From positions 1,066,501 to 1,130,500 of the forward strand of contig NW_026622819.1 of the NCBI RefSeq assembly GCF_023065955.2: 64,000 nucleotides of DNA, given 5' to 3'. The notes beneath the pieces are model-generated. The model did not search any database, was not told the origin of the DNA, and worked only from the letters and a program-made list of their open reading frames with translations. Positions 22,201-34,654 of this stretch are shown one piece after another (the first letter of the stretch is position 1; the number at the start of each line of letters is the position of its first letter). The DNA is from Ursus arctos (taxonomy: Eukaryota; Chordata; Mammalia; Carnivora; Ursidae). Both the position numbers and the translations under genes were made by a program.

Positions 22201-24824
22201 AACCGAGAGCTACGGCACCACCGCTGGTAGCGCCAAGATGCAGGCCGGGAGCCGCCGCTGAATGCGGATTTGTTTCAGAAGCACAGAGATACTCACAGTG
22301 GAAGACCCGGGGAAGCAGAGTAGACGGGCTTTGACGAGCAGGGATGGGGGCTCAGCGCTCAGAAGGCTTCAGCGGTGCTGGCAAGCAAGGCCAGTGTGTC
22401 TGGGAGCGGGACGAGGGGGCCGGGCAGGGATGCAGGTGCGCTGGCCTCACTGGCAGCCAGGGTCTGCTTGGAAATGCAGGCTGGGACCGGGGGCGAGGCG
22501 AAGAGCGGGTGGTGCCGAGAACATCCGCGAGGCCCTGCTTACAAACCGGAAGTTTATGTGTTTAGTTTTATTTTTTTTTGATAATGACTATGGCTTTTAT
22601 ATGTTTGATTTCAGCTTTCCGATTTTATTTTACGTTTGAGGCTGGAACTGTTATTCTAATAAGAAGTTGTTTTACTGCTCACAGGATTTACATGAATCTG
22701 GTTTCAGACGCAGCTCTGTGGGCGAGCCCTTGGGTTTTGGGAGTAAAGTTAAAGAGAATTGGCATCTCATCTGCCCGCTGTGCTTCTGGCAACGTCGGCG
22801 CCTCTGTGGAAGCCAGTCTTTCACGGGCTTACGATGTCAGCAAAGGGATTATTCCAGGCTGACACTTGGCAGCCAAATGCGTTTTTGAAAGGTAGGATTT
22901 GATCTCAATTATTCCACTCAACTTCATTAAAGGAGGGTAAGAGAAAAAAAGAATTTATCCTAGCTTCTGATTCTATAATAATTTCATTTTAAATCTAAAT
23001 GCCATGACCCTGACGGGCAGCGGGCTTTCAGCATGGACCGACATTTTGGCTGCTTTGGAAAAAGAAACCTCATTTACACAAGTCAGAGTTTTATGAACGG
23101 CCGCCCCACTTTGCCGCCGTGGCTGTGTTGCGATGTTGACCCAACACGACACACAGATCCCTCTGTCCCCCGCTGGACGCTGGCCAGGCGTCTTCGGTCT
23201 ATGGAGCAAGATCACTCAGCGCTGGAAAGATCAAGGCACAAAAAACCTCTGTTCCATTGAGGGCAGGCTTGGAACAGAAAGGGTCCCTGCCCTGCCAGGC
23301 TGTGGGTGACGAACCGCAGACGGCAGCGGACAGAGGAAGCTCTTTAATAAGGCCATCCCGGCGGGTGGGGCGGAGCCGAGCGCCAACTCTGGTTCAATGG
23401 GTGAACCTGGAGGGAACCCCATCCCTCGACGGTCTCCGGCACTTGGAGTCCAGCAGTCCCTCGTGGCTGCCTCTTCTTCGCTTCCGAGACCCCATGCATC
23501 CTGTTCTGGGATTCGGGGGAGTGGGCGTTGGTCGGCCCTCTCCTGCTGTCAGTAAGAAGACAGCCCACACACTCAGAACCAAGAGCTCGGTTCCGGGAAG
23601 TAGACATCTTCTGATGTCCATCTATGGCATTGTTGTGTTTAGTTCTCAGTCCTGGCTTTTTGGCTTTGAACCCTGAGCTGTTTGGATGGCTCCCCGGAAG
23701 GAAGGGGGGGATCCCTGATGTCCAGTGCCCCAGGGGAAAGTGTGTCCAGGGAGATCTCTGTTGGGCCGGGACACTGGAGCTGCCCTGATCATTTGCTGGT
23801 CACCCCACTGGGGAGGGGAGGTCCTGCCCTGCGAAGTGTGAAATAGCCTGACCCCTGACCCCTGACTCCGGACAAGTGAGATGGACAGCAGGTACCAAGT
23901 CACAGGTGCAGCCTGGGAAGGAGGACCCTGCCTGGCACGCAGGGCCACATAGGCTGCCCCGGGGGACCACGTGACCCAGCTGGGGCCATGGGACGAGCCT
24001 TGGTAGTGACAGGAGCACAGGCCTGCCCCTGGCAGGCGGGGGAGCGGGTGGGGGCTAGTTCGAATATTTAGGTCCCAGCAGCAACCTGGAAGCCATTAGC
24101 CTCCACCTCGGGGAGCAGCCCCGGGGCAGCCTTTCCTGCTGAGGGCAGGGGACTTGCGGTCAGGCCCTGGGACTGATGTTTCAGTGCATCTTTAGACATT
24201 TACTCTTGCCGGCCCTGGTGGGATCTTTTGAAGGTGGCTCGTTGTTCACATAAATGCACTGAGGTCCCCATTTCAGAAATCAGCAGGGCAGCAGGAGAGA
24301 AGGGGGCACATGTCCTCCCCCTCTTCTCAGGCACAATTCACAAAGCGACGCTTGGCCCAGACCCCAGGGGCAGAAATGGGGCTGAAATCATGCTGGGGGT
24401 GGTCCCAGGGCCCCAATCTTGCGGGCCTCCTCTCTCCAGCCGCTCCTCCGGGTGCTCTCCTGCCCCAGCCCACTGGCCTCCTCTCACCAGCCAGCATCTC
24501 CGGACGGACGCCGTCTTCAGACTTCCATGCCTCTGGCCTGGGACGTGCGGATGTCCGGAGGGCTCGTGCGATGACTCCCCCACCCTTGTGTGTAGGGCTC
24601 TCCACTCCCACCCCTGTGTCCCGATGAGCCCCACCCACACACAGATAAAATGGGGGTGCGGCATGGGCAGGTCTGGGCGGAGGCTGCATGGTGGGGAGCA
24701 GAGGGCGCTGTCCAGAGGGTGGCTGGCCTGGGGCTTCGCAAGAACTCCTGCTCTCCCACGGGGCGGAGGGCCACACCGAGCCAATGGTCGTGCAGGGAGG
24801 CCTAGTGCTGCCACGCGGGCCCTC

Positions 24825-24828
<4 letters not shown>
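22201..24828. other. No gene recognised
   Basis: An AT-richer patch at 22550-23000 and GC-rich sequence after 23100. Open frames overlap on both strands and lack exon signals or domain features. Confidence 0.45.

Positions 24829-24861
<33 letters not shown>
24829..24861 (+). repeat. (GT)n microsatellite
   Basis: An uninterrupted run of about 16 GT dinucleotides. Such runs are typically polymorphic in length and can adopt Z-DNA. Confidence 0.95.
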
Positions 24862-24863
<2 letters not shown>

Positions 24864-26274
24864 TGGAAGCAGGGGGTAACAGGGTCAACCCAGTAGCGCC
24901 AGGTAGGGAAGGGGTGAGAGATTCTGGAGGCAGGGTCTGCCTGCCAAACAGATTTTGCAGACTCAGCTGCGTGAGACGCAGGTGTGGGGCGGCCGGGGTC
25001 TGGGGTGCGAGTCAGTCTGTGCTTGATGGAGGCGGGGCCCGCGGCTCCTCAGCCTCCCCCGGTGTGGGATGACGGGTTTTGTTGCCCAGGCCCGATGCAC
25101 ACACAGGTTTTAACCACATTTTTGTTGAAGGCCCCCCCTGCCCCAGAAGGCAGGTGCTTGCCTGTGACTCCTGTCCCCACCCTTCCTTCCCTGTCGACGG
25201 GGCGCTTTACTCCATGACCTCTCAGCATGTAAAGATTTTGACCATAATATAGATGAATTTGGAAATGACTCTTCTACTGAAATTAGCCTTTTTTGGCTTT
25301 GCACTGCTCCCCTTACAACCATGTGTGGAGAGCGAGGCCGTGCCCCCGTTGCCTTGCCTTCCGCACTTCTCCGCAGGTCCAGTTACACAGCGCGGAGGAA
25401 GCAGGGCTGGCGGCTCTTGCTCCACGGCTCACGGGGTGGGGGGGTGCCCAGAGCCCCCGCCCCCAACCGTGCCTGTGCGGACCTGTCTCCAGGGGCTTCT
25501 TGGGGAGGTGGGGCCGAGAGGCCGAGAAGTGCTGCTGGGACGCCACTGGGCAGGTGCCCCCACCCAGGCAGGACCAGTCCCCTTCTGCAGCCAGCTGCTT
25601 GTGGGGCTACACGCTCTGCTAATATTTACCGGGCTGTCGAATCTTAGATTCCTTCCTGAAAACGTCTCTTGAGTGTCCCCTGCACGATAGCAGGTCAGGT
25701 TTGCCCGGATTCCTGGCACGCCTGTGGTTTTCCACACATTCCTCCTGCCCTCAGTAGGATTCTCCTGCCCTCTCATCACTCTTCCCTCAGAGGGGCCCAT
25801 GGGCTCGGCCTCTTGGAGGCAGGGGGAGCCCAGGCAGAGGCTAAGAGCTGGTCTATGTGGCATCACATGCGGAAAAGACAAGTGTCAGTTAGCCAGCCCG
25901 CGGTTGAGGATGAACTAGGAAGGTGAGCTCCCTTGCCTGTGTCTTTATAAGGGAATGAAGCCAGTTACAGGACGGTCAAGTCACTCCAGGGACACGGTCA
26001 GGGTCTGGGTGATTTAGGGCCCTGGGGATTCACACATGGGAAGAGGTCTGGGTTGTAACCAGACACCAAGCTGGTGGAAGAGGGTTACTTTACTTCCCAG
26101 GTCTACCAGGGGCTGGTCATGGGGGCAGAATGACTAATGGAGGCAGAGCAGACAAGGACCCTGTCCTGTCCCCTCGACCCCAGCACAGCCTCCCCAGCGA
26201 TCTGGAGAAGGCACGAGCTTGCAGTCTGCTTCCCAATACATTTCTCATTGACAGAACCCCCTCGGGGTGCAGAG
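24862..26274. other. No gene recognised
   Basis: No tandem repeat, clear transposon or splice-supported exon. The AT-richer segment 25220-25300 is unassigned. Confidence 0.45.
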
Positions 26275-26440
26275 GCTCGTGTCCCGGCACGTTTTACGAA
26301 GAAGAGGGAGGCCCAGAGAGGTGGTTGTCCCCGGGTGTGTGTGGGATGCTGGATTCCGAGGGGTCACCTGGCAGACCACAGCCTTACGTCCAGTCCCACT
26401 TCACTCCCAGATCTACTTGTTTCAGATCAAGGACAGTGCT
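26275..26440 (-). repeat. MIR SINE fragment, antisense
   Basis: TTTTACGAAGAAGAGGGAGGCCCAGAGAGGTGGTTGTCCCCGGG and the later GGGATGCTGGATTCCGAG match the antisense MIR order (TTTTACAGATGAGGAAACTGAGGC...AGAGAGGTT...TGGGATTCGAA). Diverged. Confidence 0.55.
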
Positions 26441-27270
26441 GACCGAGGAACTGGTGACAAGCTCCCTAACAAAACCCGATGGTAAGGAGTCTGTTTTTCC
26501 ACGTGCTGCCCGTTGGCTGGGGGCAGCAGGAGAGCCTGGCTCCGGGGCACAGGGGGCATCATCCTGCCGCCTGATATGGGCCACTCTGATCCTGAGCACC
26601 TGTGTGCCGTGATCTCCGAGCGCTGCTGGGGAATGTCTTCCTCACGTGCACAGTGAGCCGATCCCATGCCGGACGTGGGTCCCTCGCTGTCCACGGGGTT
26701 AGTGGAGGGTGCTGCTACCCCCTACCCAGAACCCCTTAACAGGCCCATATACATTGCTGGCGGAGGGGACCACATGTCTCTGGAGGTGCCTGGGAGGTCA
26801 TGTTCCCCCCAACTCAGGACAGAGTGTGTTGGGGTAGAAAGGCCTGGGCACCTGGCCTCTGCCAGGACCACCTCCGGGGTACCGTTCACACGCAGAGCTC
26901 CCCGTGGGATCAGGCAGACACTGGACTTCTCCAGCCCTATCCGTGCCCTATCCGGCTTCCCCCACTGCCCTCAGGTTGCTTCTGACTTCTCTCCCTCAGT
27001 AACTGTCAGAATCTTCAGCCCAGAGGGGAGGGTCTGGTACAGGTGTGACCTGGTCTGGGTGGGCTTCCCCGAGGAGGTCGCTGCTGTGAGGTTGGAACAA
27101 TGACAAGGTAGTCACATGACTCAGGGATGGACACCAAGGGAAGAGCATGTGCAAAGGCCCCGCGCCCAGTAAGAAGCCGGCAGTAAGAGCGACGGAGAAG
27201 TAAACAGAAAACCGTTATCACGAAATGCTGTGTAACCCTTAAAACTATGCTTCTCTGGAACATTTATGAC
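26441..27270. other. No gene recognised
   Basis: Apart from a short splice-like segment at 26424-26480, judged to be chance, I see nothing. Confidence 0.4.
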
Positions 27271-27280
27271 ATAGACAATT
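27271..27280. repeat. Target-site duplication, left copy
   Basis: ATAGACAATT, repeated at 27447-27456, flanks the antisense SINE. Confidence 0.85.
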
Positions 27281-27446
27281 TTAAAAAAAGATTTTATGTA
27301 TTTATTTGAGACAGAGAGCAAGCAAGGGGAGGAGGGGCAGAGGGAGAGGGAGGGAGCCTGATGCGGGGCTCAATCCCAGGACCATGAGATCGTGACCTGA
27401 GCTGAACGCAGACACTTCACCGACGGAGCCACCCAGGTGCTCCAAT
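27281..27446 (-). mobile_element. Carnivore tRNA-derived SINE, antisense
   Basis: The reverse complement begins GGAGCACCTGGGTGGCTCCG and continues through GTCTGC, GCTCAGGTCACGATCTCATGG and GGGATTGAGCCCCGCATC. It ends in a TC-rich body with AAATAAATACATAAAATC as the tail. A 10-bp duplication ATAGACAATT lies on both sides (27271-27280 and 27447-27456). It carries more substitutions than the copies at 6718 and 52271, so it is likely older. Noncoding. Confidence 0.93.
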
Positions 27447-27456
27447 ATAGACAATT
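27447..27456. repeat. Target-site duplication, right copy
   Basis: ATAGACAATT, the partner of 27271-27280. Confidence 0.85.
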
Positions 27457-27994
27457 CTTAAGAAAATATTATGTGGAAATGACAAGACACAGCGCGCATG
27501 ACTTCAAGCCTGAATATTTGTGTCTGGGCAGAGGGAAAGCCGCGGGGACAGTGACAGCCATGGCGACGACTCCCTCCCTCTCAGGCTCTTCCAGCATATG
27601 TGGCTCTCACAGATGGAGACAACCAATGTTTGCGGTAGAACACAGGTTCAGGGTTGTAAAATGTTTTATTCTGCGTATTTGCTGGACTGTGAACTTGTCT
27701 TGGAAGCTATTTCCCTAAGGGTTCTTCGTGAACCCACAGGAGGAGGTGGGCCCAGGGTACTCATGATTTGCAAACAAAAGGCCATGGGGTGCGGAGCTCT
27801 GTTCTCAAGCTCGCGATGACGCTCTTGAGATGATGCGAGAGTCCTCTGATCTGTGCGTGAGCACCGCGCACGCGGGACAGCAGAGCTTTATGGGGAAATC
27901 ACTGCCCACACAGACGGCCGGTGTCCAAGGCTGGGGGAACTCACGCTACATGGGGGGCACTTCCTGTCAGGATCCTGACCTTGGCCCCACGCTC
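27457..27994. other. No gene recognised
   Basis: Nothing supportable; short antisense-overlapping frames only. Confidence 0.45.
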
Positions 27995-28164
27995 TGGCCC
28001 TGGGCAGGAGGTGACCTACGGAGGCACTGGCCCCGGGTGGGAAGTGACCGTAGACGGGGCCCCATGCACCGGCCCCGGGTGGCAGGTGACCCACAGACAC
28101 GTTGGCCTTGGGCAGGGGGTGACCCGCAGACGTACCAGCCCTGGGCAGGAGGTCACCACTGACA
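27995..28164 (+). repeat. 33-bp minisatellite, about 5 degenerate copies
   Basis: Units read TGGCCCTGGGCAGGAGGTGA followed by CC(C/T)(A/G)CAGAC-like text. Three units are 33 bp, one is expanded to about 42 bp, and the last is partial. It abuts the LTR that begins near 28200. Confidence 0.8.
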
Positions 28165-28199
28165 GGCGGCTCAGAAGTACAGATGTTTGCTTGGTCGGA

Positions 28200-28535
28200 G
28201 GTCAGCAGGCGGGAAGTCAGAAGTCAAGGTGTCAGCAGGTTGGTTCCTTCTGGATTCTCTGAGGGGGGATGTGGTCCAGGCCTCTCTCCTGCTGCTGGGG
28301 CTGCTGGTTCTTCCGTGTGTGTGGCTTGTGGGCGCCTCCCGCCACACTGTCTCCACGTTTACGTGTCTGGGAGGACACGAGTCCTGTTGGGTCAGGGTCC
28401 CACCCTAATGACCGCACTGTAACTTGGTCACCTCTGTAGAGACCCCGTCTCCAAATGAAGCCACATTCTGTGGCACTGGGGGCTAGGACTCTAACACATC
28501 TTTTGGGGGTACACAATTCGGCTGCTAAATCCACT
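28200..28535 (-). mobile_element. MLT1-type MaLR solo LTR, antisense
   Basis: Read on +, the order GTCAAGGTGTCAGCAGGTTGGTTCC, GGCCTCTCTCCTGCTGCTGG, GGACACGAGTCCTGTTGGGTCAGGG, CCACCCTAATGACC, CCCCGTCTCCAAATGAAG and GGGGGTACACAATTCGG is the reverse complement of an MLT1-class LTR of mammalian apparent LTR retrotransposons. It is a solo LTR with no internal region visible, ancient and noncoding. Confidence 0.8.
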
Positions 28536-31500
28536 GGAGGGGCCACCCCCTAGCCCTCCCATTGCCCCCCGCTCTCCGGGACGGACACGCCGTGGACCCA
28601 CTGTGCTGCGTGGGCTCCTGTGATATTGCTTCCCAGCTCCCGGGGCCTGGGTTTCCAGGGGCGTCTGACCTGAAGCTGGCACAGTTCAAGGCCGCTCCCA
28701 CGAGCCCAACAACCAGCTGCAGACAACCACTCGGGCTGCTGGGGCTCGGTCCCTGGCCGTGTTGGGACACCCCACCTGCCGTCAAGACCAGGCACAAAGC
28801 CCAGAAGCCTCCGTGCAGCCTCCCACGCGCACCTGTGTCAGCTGGGGTTATATCGCTCAGGTGTGAGCAGGTCGGGGGATGGGTCACCGTCAGGGCTCAG
28901 GGCTCAGGGCTCAGTAAACAAGGCTTTCCTGGGACGCCACCATGCCAGTGGCTGAGTGGCCATACCAGGATGCCAGACTGTGGCAGAGAGGGAACCGCTT
29001 CAGGGTCCAGCTCCACACAGAGCGAGTCCAGGCCTCTGTCAGACGAGGGACAGGAGGGTCCCGGCTGGCAACCGTTGGTGGACCCCAGCAGAACCCCCTG
29101 GAGAGAGGGCACAGGGGCCCTTGAAATGGGGCAGCCCGCAGGTGAGAGCAGGTACAGGCAGGAACAGGCCCTGGGGGACATAATAAAGGCTCTCCCTGGG
29201 GACCTGCACAGGCGTGTGGGGTGCAGGATGGCCTTCGGGTGAGCCAGCGGGCACCCCAGCATCAGACAGGCTCCCCCCAGCCAGCTGCACGGGTGGGCAG
29301 CCCCCTCCCAGGGCAGGGTCTCTGTGGAGGGAGAAGCAGCTGACTTCCCCCCCAAATTTTCAAGGCAAGGCTGCAAGACGAGCTCAAGCTGCAGACCCAC
29401 GGTCCTCACTTCCCCAAATGCTATCGTGGGCGCGCTGCACCCCCTCCAGCATGTGAGGGTCCCGCGGCTGCGGGGGGAGGCACGCAGGTGCTCTGGTCCG
29501 TGCTGCACCGAGCAGGTATGGTCTGGGATCAGGTTTGGCCCCTTCCCTCCGTTGCTGAAGGGCCTGGGCTGTGGCCGATCCAGCCTCGGGTGGGAGTGTC
29601 TGGAAGAGCAAGCAGGAGGGTGCAGGCGTGGGCCATCACCGGTCAGCTTGTAGCCGGCAGAGTGACTCATTCCCCACGTCCCTTCCTCTTCCACAGGTCA
29701 GGGGAGCCGCTCACACGCCGCAGCCTGGAGATGCCCCCGACCAGCGGGTGTCCATGGAGCCCCGCCTGCCGTCCCAGCCCCAGCTGTGCACCGCAGGTCC
29801 AGCCACACCCTAGGGAGAAAGCGATGTCCTCACCTTCGAGGGGCCTCCTGGGGGGCCTGTGGTTCTCCAAGTCGGGGGCCGAGTCGGGGTTCTCCTGTCT
29901 GTGGGAGGCTCCACTTTGGGCTGTTGGGCTATTTCTGGACGAAGACCCAGAGTCAGTGCTTTCACAGACAGCTCCTTTCCTGGTGGGAGCTCTTTGTAAG
30001 AGCCAGCTTCCACGTAGGGGGACCCCACCGGCACTGTGGCATGTCGGCTCAGCTTGTGTGTGTCCGTGGGCAGCGAAGGACGGCGTCCCTGCCACGTGTC
30101 CCCCACGAGTGTGCGTGGGCAGCTAGTGCTGGTGATCGCTGCAGACAGGACCGTCTCCATGACAGAGGCAGCTGACTCTTCAAAATCAGCAGGTCGGGGG
30201 CATGGTGCCAGGTCCCAGAGCCAGGACGTGGGTGCGTCCACACAGGGCGTGCCGGGGCACGGAGGCAGGAGGCTGTCTCACAGCTGCTCCATTCCTGGGC
30301 TCTGCCGTCCTGCCTGTGGGGTGGGCACATTGCTGCTTTGTTCTGCTTGGAGCACAGGCTTCTGGGCGCTGCCCCTGAGGGGTCTACGAGGGCCCTGCCC
30401 CTGAGGGGTCTATGAGGGCGCCCGACTGAGCCCGGCTGGCTGGCTGCTTGGAGACTCGTAGCTGAGACTCTGGGCTTCCAGGTGTGGCTTCATCTGAGGG
30501 GGTGTTTAGAGGAACCGGAAGACCCCTGAGCACAGGGCAGGATGGGGCTGAGTCTGGGGGCCCTGCTGGGGGGGGGGCGAGGAGGCGGGGTGTGACCAGC
30601 CCGTGCAAGAAGCCCAAGAAGATTTGCCTGAAAGTGTCCGTTCCTCGAGCCAGGAGCGTCGTTGTCTCACTGTGACCATGAGCCTACAAGGAAGTCCAGA
30701 GCCTGGATCTCGGTGTCTGTTGGTCCATCAGCTTCCAGCGTCTCCACATGACCACCGGCACAGGTGCTGGCCGTCAGCCCAGTGTCCTCGAGGACACACG
30801 GGACCCCATATGCACTGACTGTTGTCCCCCACAGGCCCGGGCCGAACGGCACCCATGTCAGCGCAGCGGGGTGGGTCTGCTCCCCGCGGAGACCACCCCC
30901 CTTGCTAAGCAGCAGACCGCCATCCTGGGGCCCCCTGACTTCTCCCATCCCATGGAGCCTCCGGGGACAAGGGGAGCTCAGAGACTGGGTTCACGCGGGA
31001 GGGACAAGGAGCCGCCAGCTCCCCCCCCTGCTTGTGCGCGAAGACGGCTGGGAGTTAAGCGCGAGCATTTCGGTTCCTTCTCCAGAGCCGGTGTCAGGTG
31101 TCGTGTCACTGTGCAGCCCTGCTGGGGGTGACTCACTCTGCCCACCAGATTTCTCAAAAACCCATCGCTTTCTGGGGGTGGGACTTCCCTCTGGCACTTC
31201 GACTCAAAGGAACAAGAAGGACTGGGGTCAGCGCAGAGCAGACTCTGTCCCTCCGTCCCATGGGTCTGCCCGGCCGCCTCGCCTTGGTGCCCCAGCCAAG
31301 CAGGGCGGGTGGGCATTGGGGGTCACCCTCCTGTCCCCTGCAGCCCTGTCCTTGAGCAAGTCCCCAAAACTCACGCCCACGGCTGGTGCCCTGATAGCTT
31401 TACTCCAGCTGAGCATGAACGTGACACTCAGAGAAGTGATTTCTGAGACAAAGCTGAGTTTTGAAAGATTATAATTTAGGAAACTCTGGTCCATCTGTTG

Positions 31501-31624
31501 GGCTCCCCATTTTAGAGCTCGGCATTTTATTTCCGCATATGAAAACACCCATAGGCGCTCCACTTTCATTGTTTTGTGTTAAACTAGAAACTTAGTCATA
31601 ACATGGTAATCACGACCACAGCAG
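28536..31624. other. No gene recognised; short duplication at 30376-30425
   Basis: GC-rich sequence with many overlapping frames on both strands and no credible exon. At about 30370-30420 a 27-bp sequence (GCCCCTGAGGGGTCTAC/TGAGG) is present twice in tandem. A G-run of ten lies near 30569-30578. Confidence 0.45.
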
Positions 31625-31730
31625 TGTTGGAGTTTGCAAAGCGTTTTACAGAATTACCTCGTTGGCGACCCCGGCAGAGCCGGGGGAGGGGTTTTCACAC
31701 AGTTTCCGTGCAAGGGAGCGATGCGAGCTG
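31625..31730 (-). repeat. MIR SINE fragment, antisense (tentative)
   Basis: GTTTGCAAAGCGTTTTACAGAATTACCTC resembles the antisense MIR 3' part (GCAAAGCGCTTTACAT...ATCTCATTTAATCCTCAC). The rest is too mutated to follow. Confidence 0.5.
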
Positions 31731-32289
31731 GAGATTCTCCAGAAGACAGTCCCGCCTGGAGCACCCTGTAGGTGGCCTGCTGGTTGCCACCCCCCAAAAG
31801 GCTTGGCAGGGGAAAGGGGTCTCCTCGGCTGGCGGGACCCCCACCGGACCTCTCCGTTTTCCTTCTGGTTTCTTTGACAGTGAGGACGTGGCTCTGAACG
31901 TGGGCTGTAGGTACCGCGTTCCCAGCACCTGCGAGCCCGCTGGGGCTCAGCGCCTCTCGGTCCCGTCACCGCCTGTGTGGGGGCGGCCCTGCCGCTGGAT
32001 GGCGGTGCGGCTGCCCAGGCGTTGCCGACACACACCCCAGTGCGGTCGGTTTGGCGTGATCCCAGGGCCTGTTCCGGCTGCTGGTCTGCAGCTGTCCCGT
32101 CGCCGCGAAGAGCAGCCTGCCGTGGGGCGGCCGCGGGGGACAGGAGGCCCTGGGGAGGCGCAGCGTGGGGGACAGTCGAGCATCCCTGAACCATCCAAAC
32201 TTGAAGAGCGAACCTCTTACTCGAGAACCGTTTTGCATTTACAGAGAGTGACAGTGGAGAGTCCCCAGGGACCACCCCACCCCACTTTT
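31731..32289. other. No gene or repeat recognised
   Basis: GC-rich with moderately frequent CpG; no exon with splice support. Confidence 0.45.
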
Positions 32290-32860
32290 AGTGACGTCAC
32301 TGCGTTGCTGTGGGATGTTGGTCACAACTGCAGAGCCAAGAGCGATACATTATGGTGACTTGTTTCAGATTTCCTCAGTTTCCCCCTGGTGTCTGTCCTC
32401 TGCCCCAGCATCCCGCCCAGGGTCCCGCGTGACATTCAGGCTCCTCTGGGCTATGGCGCTTTCTCAGACTTTCCTTGTTTTTGGTGACCTTGACCATTTT
32501 AAGGAGGACGGGATAGGTGTTTTGGAGAATGCCCCTCCATTGGGACGGGTCTGGTGGGTGGTGAGTTTTGGGAGGAAGACCGTGGAGGACAAGTCACAGT
32601 CCTCTGGCCGAGGTGTGTTTGGGGCTTCTCCGGTCTCCGTCCCTGTGCGCAGCCCACACGCAGGAGAGGGAGCTGTGCTGCCCCGAGCACAGAGCGGTGT
32701 CTCTGGTCACCGGGGTCCTCTGTCCCGGAAGCTGCTTTCTCCTCCTGTGTGTTGATCGACCCGATTGCTGACGTCCATGTGGACTCCAGGAGAGCTCCTG
32801 TAGGCTTTGGGTTAGGACCTGGTGCCCCGTGGTTGTTGCCGCTCACGCTGTTCCCGTGGC
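32290..32860 (-). mobile_element. L1M (LINE-1) 3' UTR, antisense
   Basis: CAGATTTCCTCAGTTTCCCCCTGGTGTC, GGCTCCTCTGGGCTATGGCGCTTTCTCAGACTTTCCTTGTTTTTGGTGACCTTGACCATTTT, GGTGTTTTGGAGAATGCCCCTCC and TGAGTTTTGGGAGGAAGACC are colinear with the reverse complement of an L1MC/L1ME-type 3' UTR. The match is clear up to about 32620 and weakens after that. It is noncoding and old. Confidence 0.8.
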
Positions 32861-33750
32861 AGGCACAGTGGACCGAGGTGTGGCTGCTGGGAGCCCGGAG
32901 CCCTGTCGGGCGCCGCAGAGACGCTCAGACTCCGCGTGTTGTGGTCGCAGTCTGGCTCCGTCTCTGGGCTCTGTCCTGGGTCTGCAGAGTCTCCGTCTTC
33001 TCTTTCTTCTGGTCTGTGTTATTTTGTGTTGCATGAGCATGTCTCCACAGCCAACCGGTTCTCTCCGGAAGCACGCTTACTGCCCTCCCGTCCCTCCCGT
33101 CCCTCCTGCCCAGTAACTGACCGCAGCCGTGTCTGTGGGCCCAGGAGTAGCTCATCAGAAATGGGCCTGCAGAAACCTGCCGGGTGTAGGGTGGCTCCCC
33201 ACCCGGCTCCACATCCGTGGTCTGTCGCCTGCAGTGCCACGGGGGCCGGAGGGACGGTGCATCTTCGAAGGCCCTGTGAGGTCAGGGACCCGCTTGGCCC
33301 CGGGCGCCGGGCGGGGTCAGACTGCCGTCTTGTTTACGGGCTCTGGAGAGACGTGCTCCTGGCTGTCTCAGTGCAGCGCCTAGGAGAGGGCCGTCTGGTC
33401 CCGTCCTGCCTCGGGTCCTGCTGACCCCTTGTTCCCACTGTACTTTGTGCTAAGTGTCATGCACACCCCAGTTGGACGCACGTCCCAGGAGGAGCCGTCC
33501 CATCACAGGGGAGGCTGCCAGGTGAGGTTGGGGGCCTGGATGGGGAGGAATGGGGAGAGTTACAGATGGCGTCCTCCGTACCCTGTCCATACCGGCAAAC
33601 GCACCCGCTCCTAAAACCTCCTTGTGATCCGCAAACCAACACTTGGTGGTCTTTCATGGACATTTTTGGAGGTGCCAGAGTGGTGGAAACCTGGGGTCTG
33701 GCCTTCCTGTCTCAGCTCCTGCTACAGACACGTGGCCTTTTCAGTTGACC
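32861..33750. other. No gene recognised
   Basis: No supportable feature. The first 150 bp may still belong to the antisense L1. Confidence 0.4.
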
Positions 33751-34115
33751 AAGAGCCCCAGTTTTTGCATTTTTGTGCTTTTGGTTGGTGACTTTGCTGT
33801 TTAAATGCCGCTGCGTGTGGAGCTGAAGTGCCCCGAGGTGACCCCAAGCGCAGGGCGGCTGCGGTGCACCCCCACAGAAAGCACGTGTTTCGTACGCTTC
33901 TTCTGGGGTGATTACGTGCTGCTGCCCGGAGTCCGGTGTTGCGTGGACACCGGCCGCCCGGGAGGTGCTGTTAAGCAGAAACACACAAAACAAGGTCGGG
34001 CATCGACCAGATGGGGGAAACGTTGCCGTCAGAGGCTCACAGGAAGCGGCCCTGTGTTTCCTCCAGGAGCAATGGCTGCGTATCCATTAATTCAGGGTTT
34101 GGGGGGCGTAAGGGT
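33751..34115 (+). mobile_element. Tigger-type (pogo/TcMar) DNA transposon fragment
   Basis: GGTTGGTGACTTTGCTGTTTAAATG, CCCCAAGCGCAGGGCGGCTG, GTTAAGCAGAAACACACAAAACAAGG, TCAGAGGCTCACAGGAAGC and CTCCAGGAGCAATGGCTGCGTATCCATTAATTCAG follow the order of an internally deleted Tigger element. It begins near the CENP-B-like N-terminal part of the transposase and continues into the 3' noncoding end. The frame is destroyed, and it is an ancient fossil. Confidence 0.7.
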
Positions 34116-34654
34116 GCAGGCATGCTGCAGATCTCGAGAACGGGCCGTCTGGCTCAGTGGAGGCAAGAACAGAGATTTTTAAATGGATCGAAGTTCCCTC
34201 CAACCACAAAACCACTCGAATGATTGAGGTGAGCACCAGTGTCTAAAGAAGACAAAACACGGTGTTAGCTGGCTGCTCGTGGGTCTGACCTTCCCCAGGA
34301 GGGGGCCAGGACCCCCACCCGCCCCAGGGACCTGCATTTCAGTGCCTTGGACACTCGGAAAACCCCACTCCTTCCAAGACACATTGGTGGCCACTCCTTT
34401 ATCCTGAGATCCGTGAGGAACGGAGATGGGGCAGAGAGCACAGGCGACCGGGGTGCACCCCCAGGAGAAGCCTGGCCCCCCTGGGCAAGGAGGGGCCGTC
34501 AGAAGGCTGGGGCATTAGGGGCCAGGAGGCCAGCTGAAGCCTCAGACATAAGAGCAGTTTCACTCCTGCCTGGTTTGCAGCCCAGCTCCTACTCCGCCCC
34601 CCCACGGGGCATTCTCAGGATGGAAGCGGGATGACCTGTGAAGATACACGTCAG
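34116..34654. other. No gene recognised
   Basis: Nothing supportable. The Tigger end may extend to about 34215 (a further AT-rich segment). Confidence 0.4.

Noticed and set aside
24829..24861. Functional regulatory element at the (GT)n run
   Set aside because: An ordinary dinucleotide microsatellite with no promoter or exon nearby.
26424..26480. 56-bp mini-exon between CTTGTTTCAG and CGATG|GTAAGG
   Set aside because: The splice signals are good, but the segment is short, borders an antisense MIR, and no partner exons are seen. Chance matches of this quality are expected in 64 kb.
28895..29694. 265-codon minus-strand frame at 28897-29694
   Set aside because: Typical GC-rich random frame: no splice signals, no domain, and it overlaps comparable frames on the plus strand.
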